Of a DNA stretch of 64,000 nucleotides, positions 12,178-24,197 are shown one piece after another; the stretch's first letter is position 1; each line of letters starts with the position of its first letter. The notes under the pieces were generated by a model. It had not been told where the DNA came from, did not search any database, and saw nothing but the letters and a program-made list of their open reading frames with translations. The position numbers and the translations under genes are program-made. This DNA comes from Collybiopsis luxurians FD-317 M1 (lineage: Eukaryota > Basidiomycota > Agaricomycetes > Agaricales > Omphalotaceae). The DNA lies in the NCBI GenBank assembly GCA_000827265.1, contig KN834784.1, forward strand, positions 107,719 to 171,718, written 5' to 3'.

Positions 12178-13297
12178 CTTCAGTCGATACCGTGCGGCGT
12201 GCACCATTGTTCGCATTTGGTCGCAGGTAGCGATATCGATATCAATTGAGAGTTTGGTTCAATCAATGTTACCGGTTTGGCTGGATAATGTATCGGAAGT
12301 GTCTCTATTCCTTTCGAGTTGCTTCCTTTGGGTAAAGACTGGGCTGTGTCGCTACTGAATATCGTCAGCATGGGTATTTTTACAATTATTCGATGATGCA
12401 TTCACGCCTTTACTTGGCCGCTCCTCCCACCTCCTTTCCGAGTTTGTTGTAAACGAATACCTGCCTTTTCCGCTGTAAAACTTGCGAGAGAGAAAGCAGA
12501 GTCCTGCATTACTTAGACTATGAAAGGTCGACAACGCGTTACGCACCCAATGTATTTCAAACTGTAACGGGACGGCGTAGTCCAAGTCCGAAAACTTCTA
12601 GTTCGATCAGCGATAGAGAAGAGAGTGTGAGTACCAGAAATCTAGATGCTTAGAAAGCCGTCGGGCACCTGTAAGCAATGTAAGAGCTTAAAATCAGTAA
12701 GCTAGCGCGTTACGGATTCAGGCTGATGTCTCGATCTTCGGAGCTTGCGCGTCATCAAGGTCAAGAAAGAAATCTTACAATCAGTCAAGATGTGAGTGGT
12801 ACACGGATGTGTATTGCCAATCAGTAGGATAAAGATGTGTTATTTCATGATTACAGTAGATCCATCTACTACTTAAATACCAGGCTGTCGAGTCATTAAA
12901 TGTCAAAGAAATCACGTATCGAATTTATCGGAATGAAATGGAATGAAATAGATGGCGAGCGAAAGAGGTGGAATGATACAGGTGAGTCGAGACTATGATT
13001 GAATATGCATATCCATGACACAAACGTTAGCGCTTATTTTCCAAAACAAGCGACTACTGACCCCAGCCTCTCCCACTGCTGGATTTGGCTCAACCAATAT
13101 GTATTTATATGTTTTTATTGGTCTCGTTTGTTTAGTTTTTGTTTTCCCTTTTTTCCGGTAAATGCCCTCGAAGACTTTCACAAAGAACAACGCTACATGG
13201 GATAACACGATGTTTAAAGCTGCGCTAGTGACTCAGTAAATAATCCACGTTCACTCCATAGGCGTCCGAACCGAACCCGACTCGCTAATTGAAACTT
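12178..13297. other. Intergenic, no gene seen
   Basis: Contains the 3' region of the hydrophobin gene and the 3' region of the convergent kinase gene. No supported coding sequence or RNA gene. Confidence 0.5.
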
Positions 13298-15098
13298 TTA
13301 TGAAGGTATAGCAATACTCATCGCACCAAACATTTCCCGCGAAAGGCTCATTGACAGTAATTCGGCGTGGACAATATCCGCTGAAGGCCTATCCCAAGGA
13401 TTGTGTGCCCAACATCGCACTAGAAGGTCCCAAAGGTCCTCAGAGAACCACTCGCTTTCCGGACGAGGCGGTCTCACTCCATTCAACACCTCGATAATAA
13501 TTGCAGAGTCGGTCAGGTATTGGCCGAAGAATGGAGGTTTTTCTGTTATAATCTGGATAACAGAAGTAATAATCATAACCACTTTGAATTTATTTGATAA
13601 AAACGAACCTCTATAACCGTACACGCAAAGGCATATATGTCTGCCGGTAGCCTGTTGCGTTTGGAGTCAAAGTCTTCATACGCACTGGGATCGATCAGCT
13701 CCGGAGCCATCCATCGGGACGCTCCCCGCATCTCCGTTGTGCTTGTCAATGTCTGCGTTTCTGCGACAAGTGCGAGGCCAAAATCCGCCAGGCAACATCT
13801 AGGAAGATCTGCACCGTCCGAAGACACTAAAATGTTGGCTCCTCTGAGATCTCCGTGTACAACTGGAGGTATCAATCCATGCAGATAGCGGAGACCAGCA
13901 GCAATCTCGGTAAGCTGAAAGTTAATATTGTCGATGTAAACACGATGTTTATGCCGGAGGGCTTAATTTGCTTACCGCTTTAAGTTTGTCAAAATTTGGG
14001 GTCACTCTCATATAGCGGTTGATGTCTCCATTGTGCATCCACGGTGAAATTAAGCAAAAAGACGGTGCAAAGAGCGAGACATTGACGCCAAGAAGAGGAA
14101 GTATATTTGGATGGTCGAGTTGCCTCCAAACCAGGGCCTCGTTGCAAAACGCCTTTCCACTGAAGTCAGTTTTGACGGTCGAGTACATATGAGTTCACCA
14201 ACATGTAACACTTTTTTTCGCATCTTTGCATCACTGTCGAGAAACATTCGCAGCACTTTCAGACATACAGGTTGTTCACCTAAAAGTCCTTTCCATATGT
14301 CCTAGCAAGGAGTAAGAACGTTTTTTACGAAGAAACAGTAACGACACGTACAGCGAATCCTCCTCCCGTGGTAGCCGAAACACTGTCAAGAGCAACATTT
14401 CTCAAAAAAAGAGATGGAGGCAGGACATGATGTGTGCGAGAGAGTTTTTGCAGTATTTGTATACATCTTCTCCGATAATCTGGTCGCGGGTAGTCACCTG
14501 AATCAAGTTCCTTCGAAGAATATCCTCAGAAGAATCCAGAAAATCATAGTAAAACACATACCAGTTGCAAGAGCTGCATGACGGAAGGTGTCAACAAGGG
14601 ATTCATGGAGATCAAATTGGCCATGGGATCAACACCCTGAACGATGCTGCGAAGATCCCGGCTCGACGTTACGGCCAAGGCCGAGGTGTTACGAGCTTCG
14701 GGGGAGGTGGGGATGATTTCTCCATCACCCTCAGATGAAACCAAAATAATGAAATGAGGTTCCAAATCCGGTTCTCCACCATCAGCCAGTATTTGATAAT
14801 TTAATTCCCCCTCTTTGAGTTTTAGTAGCGAAGTTAGGCTATCACATAGGTCAAATTTAAGGATTTCCACAGAACGGACCAGGCGTTTGGATTGTTTAGA
14901 AGCATTTCCTAATTCTTTTCCCCGCGCTAGTAAGACTGGCGCTAAAACATGGACTAGCTGCCTCGTTGATAATCTGGCAATATACTCCCTGCTCAGGTCA
15001 GTAATAACGATACAACGAAGAAGGTAACGCACCCTCCTTGCCACCACTGGAGGACCTGGGTGGGTAAAGAGGTGTCCGTACGCAGATATTCGAGGCAT
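13298..15098 (-). CDS. Ser/Thr (TKL-like) protein kinase
   Basis: Predicted protein kinase of the type expanded in agaricomycetes. Exons (high to low) 15098-14562, 14510-14352, 14301-14210, 14159-13976, 13914-13609 and 13552-13298 keep phase and give 510 residues. The first about 230 residues are a helical region of unknown function. The kinase domain follows: a Gly-rich stretch ending in ADIWKG, the VCLKVLR beta-3 lysine, a helix with EALVWRQL-HPNILPLLG, the catalytic loop HGDLRGANIL (HGD in place of HRD), ADFGLA (DFG), RWMAPEL (APE) and a C-lobe ending RCWAHNPWDRPSA. All catalytic residues are present. The third donor site (at 14209) is the weakest call; the second intron acceptor at 14511 was chosen because the nearer one leads to a stop. 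It lies 67 bases downstream of a TPR gene on the same strand. Confidence 0.85.
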
Positions 15099-15165
15099 TG
15101 CAATGCCTTTTTCAAAATCAACTCATCTACCTTTCTTCAATGACGAAACAAACATCAATCACAAA

Positions 15166-16389
15166 TCATGATTGAAGTTTGAGATAAACATACTGCTTGA
15201 AAATTTGCTTTTCGCATCGAATAATATCAATCAGTGTTTTGACATCTGCTTTGTGGGCAAAAGATGTATGGAGATCCAAAGACAAGTTCCTCAAGGACTG
15301 CTCGTATTGCTGGGAATCGACTGGAAGCAACTGTAGAATTTCTTGATCTATGGCAATTGCTTCTTGTAATAACAATAGATCTTGTCGGAAAGTGAAACAT
15401 TGCAAAAGATCATCAGCAAGAAGACTGAGCCATATTGCTCGGTCTGAGTTGCTCATATGATACTCGAGGAGCATTCGGTCATAATAAATTGCCTCTTCCA
15501 GATCTGATATAGCCCCATAGTGACGATGACGCTCCCGGAGACTGCTCGTATGGATGGCTAAAACTTTATATCTTCGTTCTTCAGAGAGTGAAACTTCGAA
15601 ATTAAGATCTTGACGTGCGATCTCTATGGCTTCATCTAGATCTCCAATATCCTGCTCGATCTCGTATCGAGTGTGTAGATAGAAAGCGAGGTTTGATTCA
15701 GGGGAAAGAGTGGGAGTATGGGTTGAGTAATGAGTGAGATCCCGAGCAGTTCGACTATAATCAATCGCTTTCGAAAGACCTTCCTGGTCCACGCCAGTGT
15801 CGTAGAGGATGAGAAGATTCCAGGATAGGTCCTCAAGAGCAAACTGACGGAGAATGTCATCAAGGGTAGGTGATTTTAATAAGACCGTAAGATGTTCAAT
15901 TGCATCTTGTAGAGAAGTAGCGTCAGACTCTGATTCTTCGTATTGGGTACATAAGTCGTAAGCGAGTGAATAGCGGAAGAAAGAGTGGAAGTATGACCAA
16001 TGAGATAAACCTTCGGAGGAAGAAGTCTGGGCGGAGCCTGCAGAGGAGCGAGAGTTGAGAGATGATCGTCCGGAAGTGATGGTCAATCCTTGACGGTCTA
16101 TTTCGATTGTTCTTTGGAGAATACCCAGGTTTTTCTCAAGAGAGAATTGCTCCCGGAGCTCGCATGCATGCGAATATAAACGGATGATAGAGTTTGTGAG
16201 GCGTCGCGATTCAGTAAGATCTTCCGGTACGGCGGGTAAATCTCCTTCGCCACGGTCTAACTGAGCGGCAGGTAAAGTGAGGTTAAGGTCCTTGATACTA
16301 AGCAAAGAGTATCTAGAAGAGTGTTATGGTACTGCGGACATTGCGACTAGCACCGTGCTTTCTCACCTGAAGAATGTAGAGTCGCGCAT
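15166..16389 (-). CDS. TPR-like helical repeat protein
   Basis: Exons 16389-16367 and 16312-15166 give 389 residues; the 23-base first exon (starting MRDSTFF) is supported by a clean GTGAGA donor, a TTCTAG acceptor and matching phase. The protein consists of repeated 35-50 residue helix pairs with TPR-type positions, including recurring LxxAIexxR-like and LxxRYexxxDixDLdeAI patterns that resemble the N-terminal or central part of agaricomycete TPR/CHAT-domain proteins. No CHAT protease-like domain is present. It is followed after 67 bases by the kinase gene on the same strand. I found no in-phase splice that would fuse them, but that spacing is tight for a fungus and a joint transcript is possible. 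Confidence 0.7.
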
Positions 16390-17409
16390 CCAGATGGAGG
16401 AAAGTAACGAAGAGATTCTGCCAAGAAATTATAGCTGTGCAGTCTCATTCAATTACTTAACTACACGTCCTCGAGGCGGAGGCTGTGCACTGCCACTGCA
16501 GGTCCCAAGATTAGACTCACACGAACATATGATAATCACGTGACCAAAATTCGGGTCTGGAAGAAAACAGAAAGTATCTGGGACGTGTTGCATTCATGTC
16601 TACGAGGGAGTAGAGCTTGAGCTCGAAGCCTCGTACGCGACATGAGACATCTTACTCTGATGACGTCGGCTGTTGGAATGATGATATATGTACGAGAATC
16701 AATTCTGGCCCACGCATCAGGTAACTTGAACTTATACATTCGAGTTCAATCGCGAAGCTACAGCAAGATATCAGTATCCGACTGTAAGTGAGTCTAGTTG
16801 CCTCCTAAAATCTGTCATGCTTGTACCGGCTGCGGTACGCCTTTCGATTCAATCACTAAATTGCACCAATCATTATGTGCTAGAAGTCCCAGACCGTATC
16901 ATTGGGCACCGGTAATAGCTAAATTACGAACAGCTTGTACCTTGATCTGCCTTTTGCTCGACGCGTCGAGTGTGGGAGGCTCCGCGTTTAGGTTGAATTT
17001 CGCATGCATCCCAATCGGCAGCGCTCTTCATGAACAGCGGTATGATGTTACTAATGATAACTGCATGTTCCGGTGTCCAATCGTTCACACCGGGATAGCG
17101 AGGACTGCGAACGGAGCACCCAATCCCCAGATGCTACGATTCCCTCGACTTCGAAGTCAGCTGTGTCCAACCTAGTGTGTCAGACGTCCTGCTTGGAAAC
17201 TTGCTTAAGATTGCCCGTTTCATTCATTTTCAACGTTTGACATATCTTTTCGTCTAGGCAACTGATGACGAGGAAGACTAACCGGGAGAAGGATGGGAAC
17301 TGTACCGTCGAAGGAGTCCCGGCATCCGGTTGTTTTTCGCACGAGTTAGAAGTTGTTGCGATCCCTCATCAACGTTTGCTCCCTCCAGCAGTTCAATTCT
17401 CGAGAGGTT
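16390..17409. other. Intergenic, no gene seen
   Basis: Divergent promoter region between the TPR gene (minus) and the formamidase-like gene (plus). Open frames here, such as 16798-17175 on the plus strand, have no start context, family resemblance or splice pattern that I can support. Confidence 0.5.
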
Positions 17410-18703
17410 ATGTCCATACACTCGGTATCTAGAAACCAGTTTCATCTCGCCTGGGATAATAGGTAAGTGTCAGTTCTGGCATTTCAGGGTGATAGATGAA
17501 AAGATTGAGCGCGGCTTTATGAAGCATCCAGCCAATTCTCCGAATCAAATCGGGAGACACAGTCAAATTTGACTGCCTTGATGCTTCGAATGGACAAATC
17601 ACTCCGAATTCTACTGCGTCGACACTTCCTTCCCTCTCCTTCTCCTCTCTTGATCAAGTCAATGGACCAATATTCGTTGAAGGCGCATTGCCCGGTGACA
17701 CCCTCAAAGTAGAAGTTGTTTCGATTGAAACTGCTGACTGGGGTTGGACCGCATGCATTCCTGGATTTGGTCTTCTAAGCGATGAGTTTCCCGAGCCTGC
17801 ATTGAAGATCTGGAAAATCAACAAGAAGGAGGGTTTTGCGTACTTCGACGAGAGCAAGAGAATTAAAATTCCATTGAAACCGTTTGCTGGCGAAATGGGA
17901 GTTGCGCGAAAACAGAAAGGCGCTTTTTCAACAATACCACCTTACAACACTGGAGGGAATATTGATACCAGGCACGTCACCGCCGGAGCAACTCTTTACC
18001 TGCCGGTAGAAGTGGAAGGCGCTCTTTTCTCGATGGGGGTACGTATAAACTATTCAAAAAAAAGCCCTAACCCTGAAGCTTCCGTAGGACGGCCATGCCG
18101 CTCAAGGCGATGGAGGTGATTTTTCCTTAACGCATCTCTTGCCTGACCATTCACTGGTGAATCAAAATCAGAGGTTTGCGGTTGGTCTCGATTTCCCATT
18201 CTCATCGAAGGAAGCTCATGCCTCTTATCTCTATGTAGGAACGGCAATAGAAACACCCATTTCAGCGGAGTTACGTTTAAGTGTTGTAAAAGATCGACCA
18301 TATACAACAACACCTCACTTTCAAACATCTCCCATCAACATCTCCAACGAGGAATACTACTGCACCACAGGCGTGGAGCCGGACCTTCGAGACGCAGCTC
18401 GTGCCGCTCTTCGACATATGATTAAGTATCTAGGCCAGAACTATGATTTGAATTCCGTCGAAGCATACATGCTATGCAGCATCGTGGGTGATTTGAGAAT
18501 CCATGAAGTGGTGCGGAAATTCGGTCAATTTTGGTGGTATTTGTACATCTAACCTCCCTCCGCGGATTTTCTAAATTTTAGGTCGATATGCCCAATTATG
18601 TCGTGAGTGACTTTTTATTCCTGTGGAAAGCCTTGAATCCGTACCTTGTTCGCCTTAGGTGGGAATGATGATACCCAAGTCGATACTTCCAGATCCGAAG
18701 TGA
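17410..18703 (+). CDS. Formamidase/acetamidase family amidohydrolase (FmdA/AmdA)
   Basis: Hydrolyses a short amide (formamide or acetamide type) to acid and ammonia in the cytosol; nitrogen scavenging is the usual role. Exons 17410-17462, 17525-18038, 18088-18115, 18172-18180, 18239-18510, 18582-18602 and 18659-18703 give 313 residues, the family's normal length. Recognisable in order are HLAWDN near the N terminus, SGDTVKFDC, VNGPIFVEGALPGDTL, GWGWTACIPGFGLL, IPPYNTGGNID, and DGHAAQGDG-EVCGTAIETP. The last motif becomes complete only if a 9-base microexon at 18172-18180 (encoding the end of Glu, Val, Cys and the start of Gly) is spliced in. The two flanking introns are 56 and 58 bases. Without these splices the frame stays open but a 41-codon insert with no family match interrupts the motif. 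The specific substrate cannot be told. Confidence 0.9.
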
Positions 18704-19469
18704 CCTTTCATCAAAAGAGGTCGCAAATCGCAATCACAGCTTAGCTACAACTCGGCTACTTGTCGAGGCGATATATAACGTAATGTGTCAGTGTGGCATC
18801 CACCGCGATTTTCGCCAAAGTGCCATGTATGTAGGATATGTATATGTGTTAAATTGTATCATATCGTGAGGTCTTACACTTGAATTCCCCATTTCCGGTT
18901 AGCTTAGCATATAACAGGGCCTAGCCATGATTCAACTCTCTGCCAGCGGCATTGTTGCACTCTTCGCTGGTGCCATGGATCAATCTTCAATTGGACCGGC
19001 ATGAGAAGAGTTGGAGGATCATCAACGATCACGCACTCGGAATCCATTACAGTGTTTTTCCCCACTTATCTCTTCTTGAACGTGATAGATCATTTGCATT
19101 CATGCTGTGTATATATTTGTACTTACAAGTGCTCCATGCTCCCTCGGTCTTCCTCATCATTTGGATATACCCTTCTATGATAACGCTGACCTGCCGCATT
19201 TGTGAAGCGGTGAGGCGCAGGCGTCAGGAGCGTACGGGAATTGCCATGGAAAAGTCTCTTGTACATAAAGGACGTTGAGTCAGAAATGAATGTATATTCA
19301 TCGATCTACCATCAGCCCTCAGCCGGCCCTGGAGAAGCCTCATGGATCATTGATCGCTTGCTAACTTAGAATACATAAAGCTTGACCTCGCTTATATTCG
19401 ACAATAGCTCTTCTCCCCGTTCTTTCATCCCCTCGTACAGTCTGCTCCAGCCCCTTTTTAAGGGGAATT
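18704..19469. other. Intergenic, no gene seen
   Basis: Holds the 3' region of the amidohydrolase gene and the promoter of the G-alpha gene. The open frame at 18952-19278 has no supporting features. Confidence 0.5.
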
Positions 19470-21847
19470 ATGACCCAGCGGACAAGGCAAAAACAGCGTG
19501 CTAGCATGGATTCGTTCGAAAATCCGTTCATTACACCATTTAAACCTCCCGAAAATGAGACTGAAGAGGAGAGGATTCATCGGGCCAGAGCGCTCCAGGA
19601 TGCCCAACGAGTTTCCAGAGAGATTGATGAAAGTCTACAGGAGACCAAGAGATTGCTGGATAGAAGGAAAAAAGGAATGAGGATATTACTTCTAGGTCAG
19701 TCACTATTGCGAGTCGCTTTCATTATTCTCAATGCAACCTTTCTCTCAGGCCAGGCTGAATCGGGCAAGGTATCGTGCCTCGCCCTCTCGGTTCTAATTC
19801 TGTTGACTTTCTTGTCTTTTATCTAGAGTGCTGTCCTCAAAAGTGAGTACTTAAGCAGTGAATAGAGTCGTAACTGATCTTCTCGTAGATTTCCAGCTGG
19901 CCTTCACCCCCAACCAGTTTCGGAAAGAGCGAGGAGTTTGGAAAACTATTATCCAGCTAAATCTGATTAGGTACGTCCTCAGTTAGCCCTTCGGCGTTTA
20001 CCCTCTTAGCTAACACCCTACCTCCAGCTCTGTTAAAGCCATTTTCAACGTTCTTAACGAGACAGAATCTGAATTTAGCACGCAACTTCCTCTCACCCCT
20101 CCTCAATCTCCAGGCAGCTCAGTTAACAATAGCAAGCTTCGGAGAATACATCTCAGTTTGAAGCCTTTACTATCCATGGATGCCGATCTCAACAAAATAT
20201 TGTTTTCTGCTGGGTCGACGAGGGAAATATGCGTAGCCGCAGGGAGCAGATGGAAATTTAAACTCGGTTTCCGAGATTCCACTTCCACCCGCGAATCTTC
20301 CGACTCAAATTCCGACCTCTACCATTTGACGAATGCCCAAAATGCAACAAGGAATAATTTTGTCAAACTATTGGAAGCTTCAAAAGATGATATCATCTCG
20401 CTATGGCAAGACGAAAATGTTCAAAGCTCTCTCGAAGAACAAGGTGTTGATTTACGAGCTAGCCCAGGATTGTAAGATTCGTTTCACGACCTGCCTCAGG
20501 ATAATGTGACTGATGTGTATGCAATTTAGCTTTATGGATGATGTAGAACGGATAGCTGCTTCTGGTTATCAGCCGACCGATTGTCAGTATACCCTCATCC
20601 CTTACAAATATTACTTTGATTTAATGTGGACATTGGACAGCCGACATAGTGCGTGCAAGAGTGCGGACTGTCGGAGTAGAAGAGCACCACTTAGTCGCGG
20701 AATCAAGTGAGCTACCGGTCCTCTTAGCGCTGATGACGATGCTGAGCTGTCTGATTATCAAGTCGCATTGAAAGGGAGCGATTTCTACATCACCGATGTC
20801 AGTGGTATGAGGAGCTCTGTGAGTCGATTCAGAGAAATTTCGGATCTGATACTGATTCAACTACAGCGCAGCTCGTGGATTCCCTTCTTCGATGATTGTT
20901 CGTTTCCATTCTACTACGGCCATTCTGCGAGTCACTTATCATGATATTACAGCACAAGCAATATTATTCCTAGCCCCTTTGACGTTCAATCAGATGCTGG
21001 ATGAGGATAATCATGTTAACCGCCTTGTATGTCATTTACCTCGCTCCAGCTATACGGAATAATGAATTGCTTTCCTTAGGAAGATTCATTAATGCTATGG
21101 AAGGATATCTGTAAAAACGAGCTCCTCGCTAACTGTAACATAATCATCTTCTTCAATAAGGTAAGCAACGCATTCCGCAGTATCACGAGTTACCGCTGAT
21201 GCTTCGCTTTGGCATGTGCAGATGGACATCTTACGGCGAACCTTACAAAGTGGTGTGGAAGTAAGAAAATTTGTTCCGAGTTACGGCGATGCACCAAACG
21301 ACGTAGCAAGTGTTACGAAATGTGAGTATCGTGACTATCCGCACTAAGGGCACTGGAGACAGAACAAAGAGTCAACCTACTCTTTTCTGTAATCGGAGTT
21401 TTCTTTCTGGCGTCTCTCCTTGCAATTGCCCCGCACTCTCAACTCAACCTGCCCTGGAGATGCTCATTGATCAAACCTAATTTTATCCTTCTTCTAGATT
21501 TCAAAGATCGATTCAAGACATACCATGTATGTATTTTTTCTCCCTCGGCACGCAGCTGTGTTATAAAATTCGGCTATACAACAGAAAAAGCTGTCCCCAA
21601 AGCCGCGGTCTTTCATCTCTCATGAAACCTCTGCCATCGTAAGATTTTCATCTACATGTTGTTTTTCTTCTCCTTGACATTCGTGCTTTATCCTCAGGAT
21701 GTACATTCCACCACAGCCCTTGTTGTCACAGGTGTGTACATCTTTCTCTGACTTCTCGCCGCGCCTCTCGAGCTTAAATCCCTTCTTCGCCTTTCAGTTC
21801 ATGACGGAATTATCCGTGAAAATCTTCAGAGGAGTGACATGATCTAG
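19470..21847 (+). CDS. Divergent heterotrimeric G-protein alpha subunit
   Basis: GTP-binding switch protein expected at the inner face of the plasma membrane downstream of seven-helix receptors. Sixteen exons join in phase: 19470-19695, 19750-19769, 19827-19842, 19889-19970, 20028-20471, 20530-20582, 20641-20706, 20763-20818, 20867-20897, 20953-21026, 21080-21160, 21222-21321, 21498-21526, 21585-21638, 21698-21731, 21798-21847 (471 residues). Motifs: P-loop LLLGQAESGKS, a helical-domain insert (about residues 90-270), switch I RARVRTVG with the Arg and Thr kept, switch II DVSGMRSS, base-specificity NKMD, and a degenerate TCAT box (TSAID). The usual DVGGQ is DVSGM, so the catalytic Gln is Met. 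No MGxxxS myristoylation signal is seen at the N terminus, and the usual Cys four residues from the C terminus is absent. It is a member of the expanded divergent G-alpha group of agaricomycetes. A start at 19506 is an alternative. Confidence 0.88.
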
Positions 21848-22579
21848 TACAGGCTACCAAACCCCACGTTCCGTCGGTTTCCCCTTCCCCGCTTTTCAGC
21901 GCCCCTCCCTTGGTCCATCCCAGGTGGCCAATCGGCATCGACTTTGCGTCATTGATTTTTCGACTTAGAAGCGGTTGTTTTTCAAAGGGCATTAAGGTTA
22001 TTTCCAGCAATCTCTGTATTTCGATAACTCTTACTCAGTACTACAACCATTGTAACAACGCTTAATGCGTTGACTGTTTGCGTTCGTGTAATAATACATT
22101 CATTCTTGTCTGTACAGAACATAAAGGAGAGCTCTAATTGGTGGGAAGATGCTCGGACCTTGCACACCCGAGCAGTTCGCAAATACAAGAATCTACGCGA
22201 CGAACTGCCGTTTATGCTAGGCTGTCGAAAACTAGCAAAGACAATACTTGCCGTAAGAGTAGCTCATGGTCGCAACCACGGCCTGATGCCGGGGCATGAT
22301 GCATCCCTTTAGGAATGCCACATAGGAGCTCGAAGTTTCCATCTCGGGTGTTCCATTTGGCGTTTGGCGAAGGATGTCCTGCGAAGACGTCAGTATTCAG
22401 CCGCATTTCAACTCATACCTAACGTGGCTCGCAGTTTCCCCATTTACACCAGAAAGCACTTGGTATGTAAAGATGACACCTAAATGGCTTATAGCAAAAA
22501 GCAAAAACGAGGCAGTTGACAGGTAAGCACATTGCTGTATTTGTACAGAAACATAAATCAAAGATTAAAGTTACATGAA

Positions 22580-23156
22580 TCAATGTCCAGGAATTGGAAT
22601 TCGAACACCCTCACTTTCCATTCTCTTTTTATCTTCCTCAGTCGCACCAAACTTTTCCAACAACCCTTCCTTTCCCAACCCACCATCCTCAGAAGCATCC
22701 TTCACAAACATATACACGATTTCGATCCCATTCGGCTTACCCAAACGAGGATCCGCGCCTCTGTCCAAGAGAAGCTGAACCAGTTCATCTCGGCCTTCGG
22801 AAGCAGGTCGCTTAAAAATAGCTCCGGCGAGGATGGATTGGCCTGAATCGTTGAGACGATTAGGGTCTGCGCCGAGGTCGAGAAGGGCACGGGCTAGTCC
22901 GAGTGTCTTTTCATGCGGAGAACAATAGGTGCAAAGCATCAAAAGGGTGTTACCTAGAAAGAATCAATCGGTTTAAAGGAAAGAAGCAGATCAGGTGGCT
23001 TCTCGAACCTTGATGATTAGTTAGGTTTGGAGGCAACCCTGCTTGGACAGCAGCAACCAGAATGCCATCTGGATCTCCTACACGAGCAGCATTAAACATG
23101 CGTGTTGCGAATTGGATCGTGTCTGCAGGTAGAGCAGAAGGATCAGGTGCTGCCAT
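22580..23156 (-). CDS. Ankyrin-repeat protein
   Basis: Exons 23156-23009 and 22953-22580 give 173 residues. Three ankyrin-type repeats are visible: the first is split by the intron and reads on into GNTLLMLCTYC, the second carries LARALLDLGADPNRLNDSGQS, and the third carries DELVQLLLDRGADPRLG. The arrangement matches small fungal ankyrin proteins of about 170 residues that act as protein-binding modules; no partner can be inferred. The C-terminal about 45 residues are charged and lack repeat character. The neighbouring G-alpha gene is convergent; 21848-22579 shows no other gene. Confidence 0.85.
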
Positions 23157-24075
23157 TGGGTCTTGTATCGGGACTGTAGCTTCCTGTATACAGAGATGAA
23201 GCCAAAAGTCGCCAAACGTAGATCAAAAACAATAGCTACCATTTTTGCAATGTCGCAGGTGCGGTATCGTTTGAAATCAATACTTCACAGCTTGTCCTCA
23301 ATCAGTATTGAAGCCGCCTCGATACAGATGTTCAGCGAGTTAGCGAAATTGACCAAAAGTAGTGTCGTTTACTCGTAGTCGATGGTGTTTTTGAAGAGTC
23401 CTTACCGCTTTAATCGGTCGATATTTGGAATCAAGTCACGAAAAGGCATGACCCATGACGCGTATGGCGCGTGAAGGCGCGTGACGTATGACCTCTAGCC
23501 CAAGTAAGTTTCGGTCAGCGCCTCTCACCCATGAAAATGCTGACAAGTTTCACAGAAGTATTCGATCGTATTTTGTGAAGCGTCGGGTCTCTAAGAAACT
23601 GCGTCAATTAAATACGTCAGGATCTCTCTGCTCTCTTCCCATCTAATCTTTGTATATTCGTCGACGAGTTGCAAATAAACTCTATTCAAAGCCCGATGAG
23701 AAATGGGTGGCTAAAAAGTTCCAGTTGATTGTCTAGATTTTATCCCCAAGTCGAAGATCTAACGTCTTCGGAGGACTCCTGAGTGCGATCTTTGAGCAAC
23801 TCATGGACTGACGATATAGGACAAAATTCGTTGACCAGCGGTGAAATTTGAAACTCGAGCGACACGGGTGTTGACTTGACATGTTCCGTCTCGATGATCA
23901 TTTCATAACTGAGCAACGTGAAAGTTGATAAGTGGTCGTTTTACTCATGATCTTACCGTTACCATTCGTTTTCTCCGATCCGTTAACCTTTACTCTGACA
24001 ACGGTTTTCTGCTCCCCTTCATATTGCCTCCGTTAAACAGAGTTCGGAGTTTCAGAGGTATCCGTCTCATCTGCT
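23157..24075. other. Intergenic, no gene seen
   Basis: Divergent promoter region of the ankyrin gene (minus) and the secreted repeat gene (plus). A short GACGCGTATGGCGCGTGAAGGCGCGTGACG stretch at about 23457-23487 repeats GGCGCGTGA and may be a regulatory cluster. No supported gene. Confidence 0.4.
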
Positions 24076-24083
24076 ATAAAAGC
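24076..24083 (+). promoter_or_regulatory. TATA box of the secreted repeat-protein gene
   Basis: CTATAAAAGCC about 120 bases before the ATG at 24198, the same layout as at the hydrophobin genes. Confidence 0.6.
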
Positions 24084-24197
24084 CGGGGTTCCATCTATTC
24101 GAAGACCATATCTCATATCCAGTCCAGTCTTTTGTTTGCTCCAGCCTCTAGCTCCACCGCTACCTCACACTCATTTCTTCTCAGTCAAGTCTTCAAC

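Noticed and set aside
16798..17175. 125-codon plus-strand open frame
   Set aside because: No start context, splice pattern or recognisable motif; it lies in the divergent promoter region.
18116..18238. Continuous reading through 18116-18238 in the formamidase-like gene
   Set aside because: The 41 extra residues have no family match and interrupt the GDGEVCGTAIE motif, whereas two introns and a microexon restore it.
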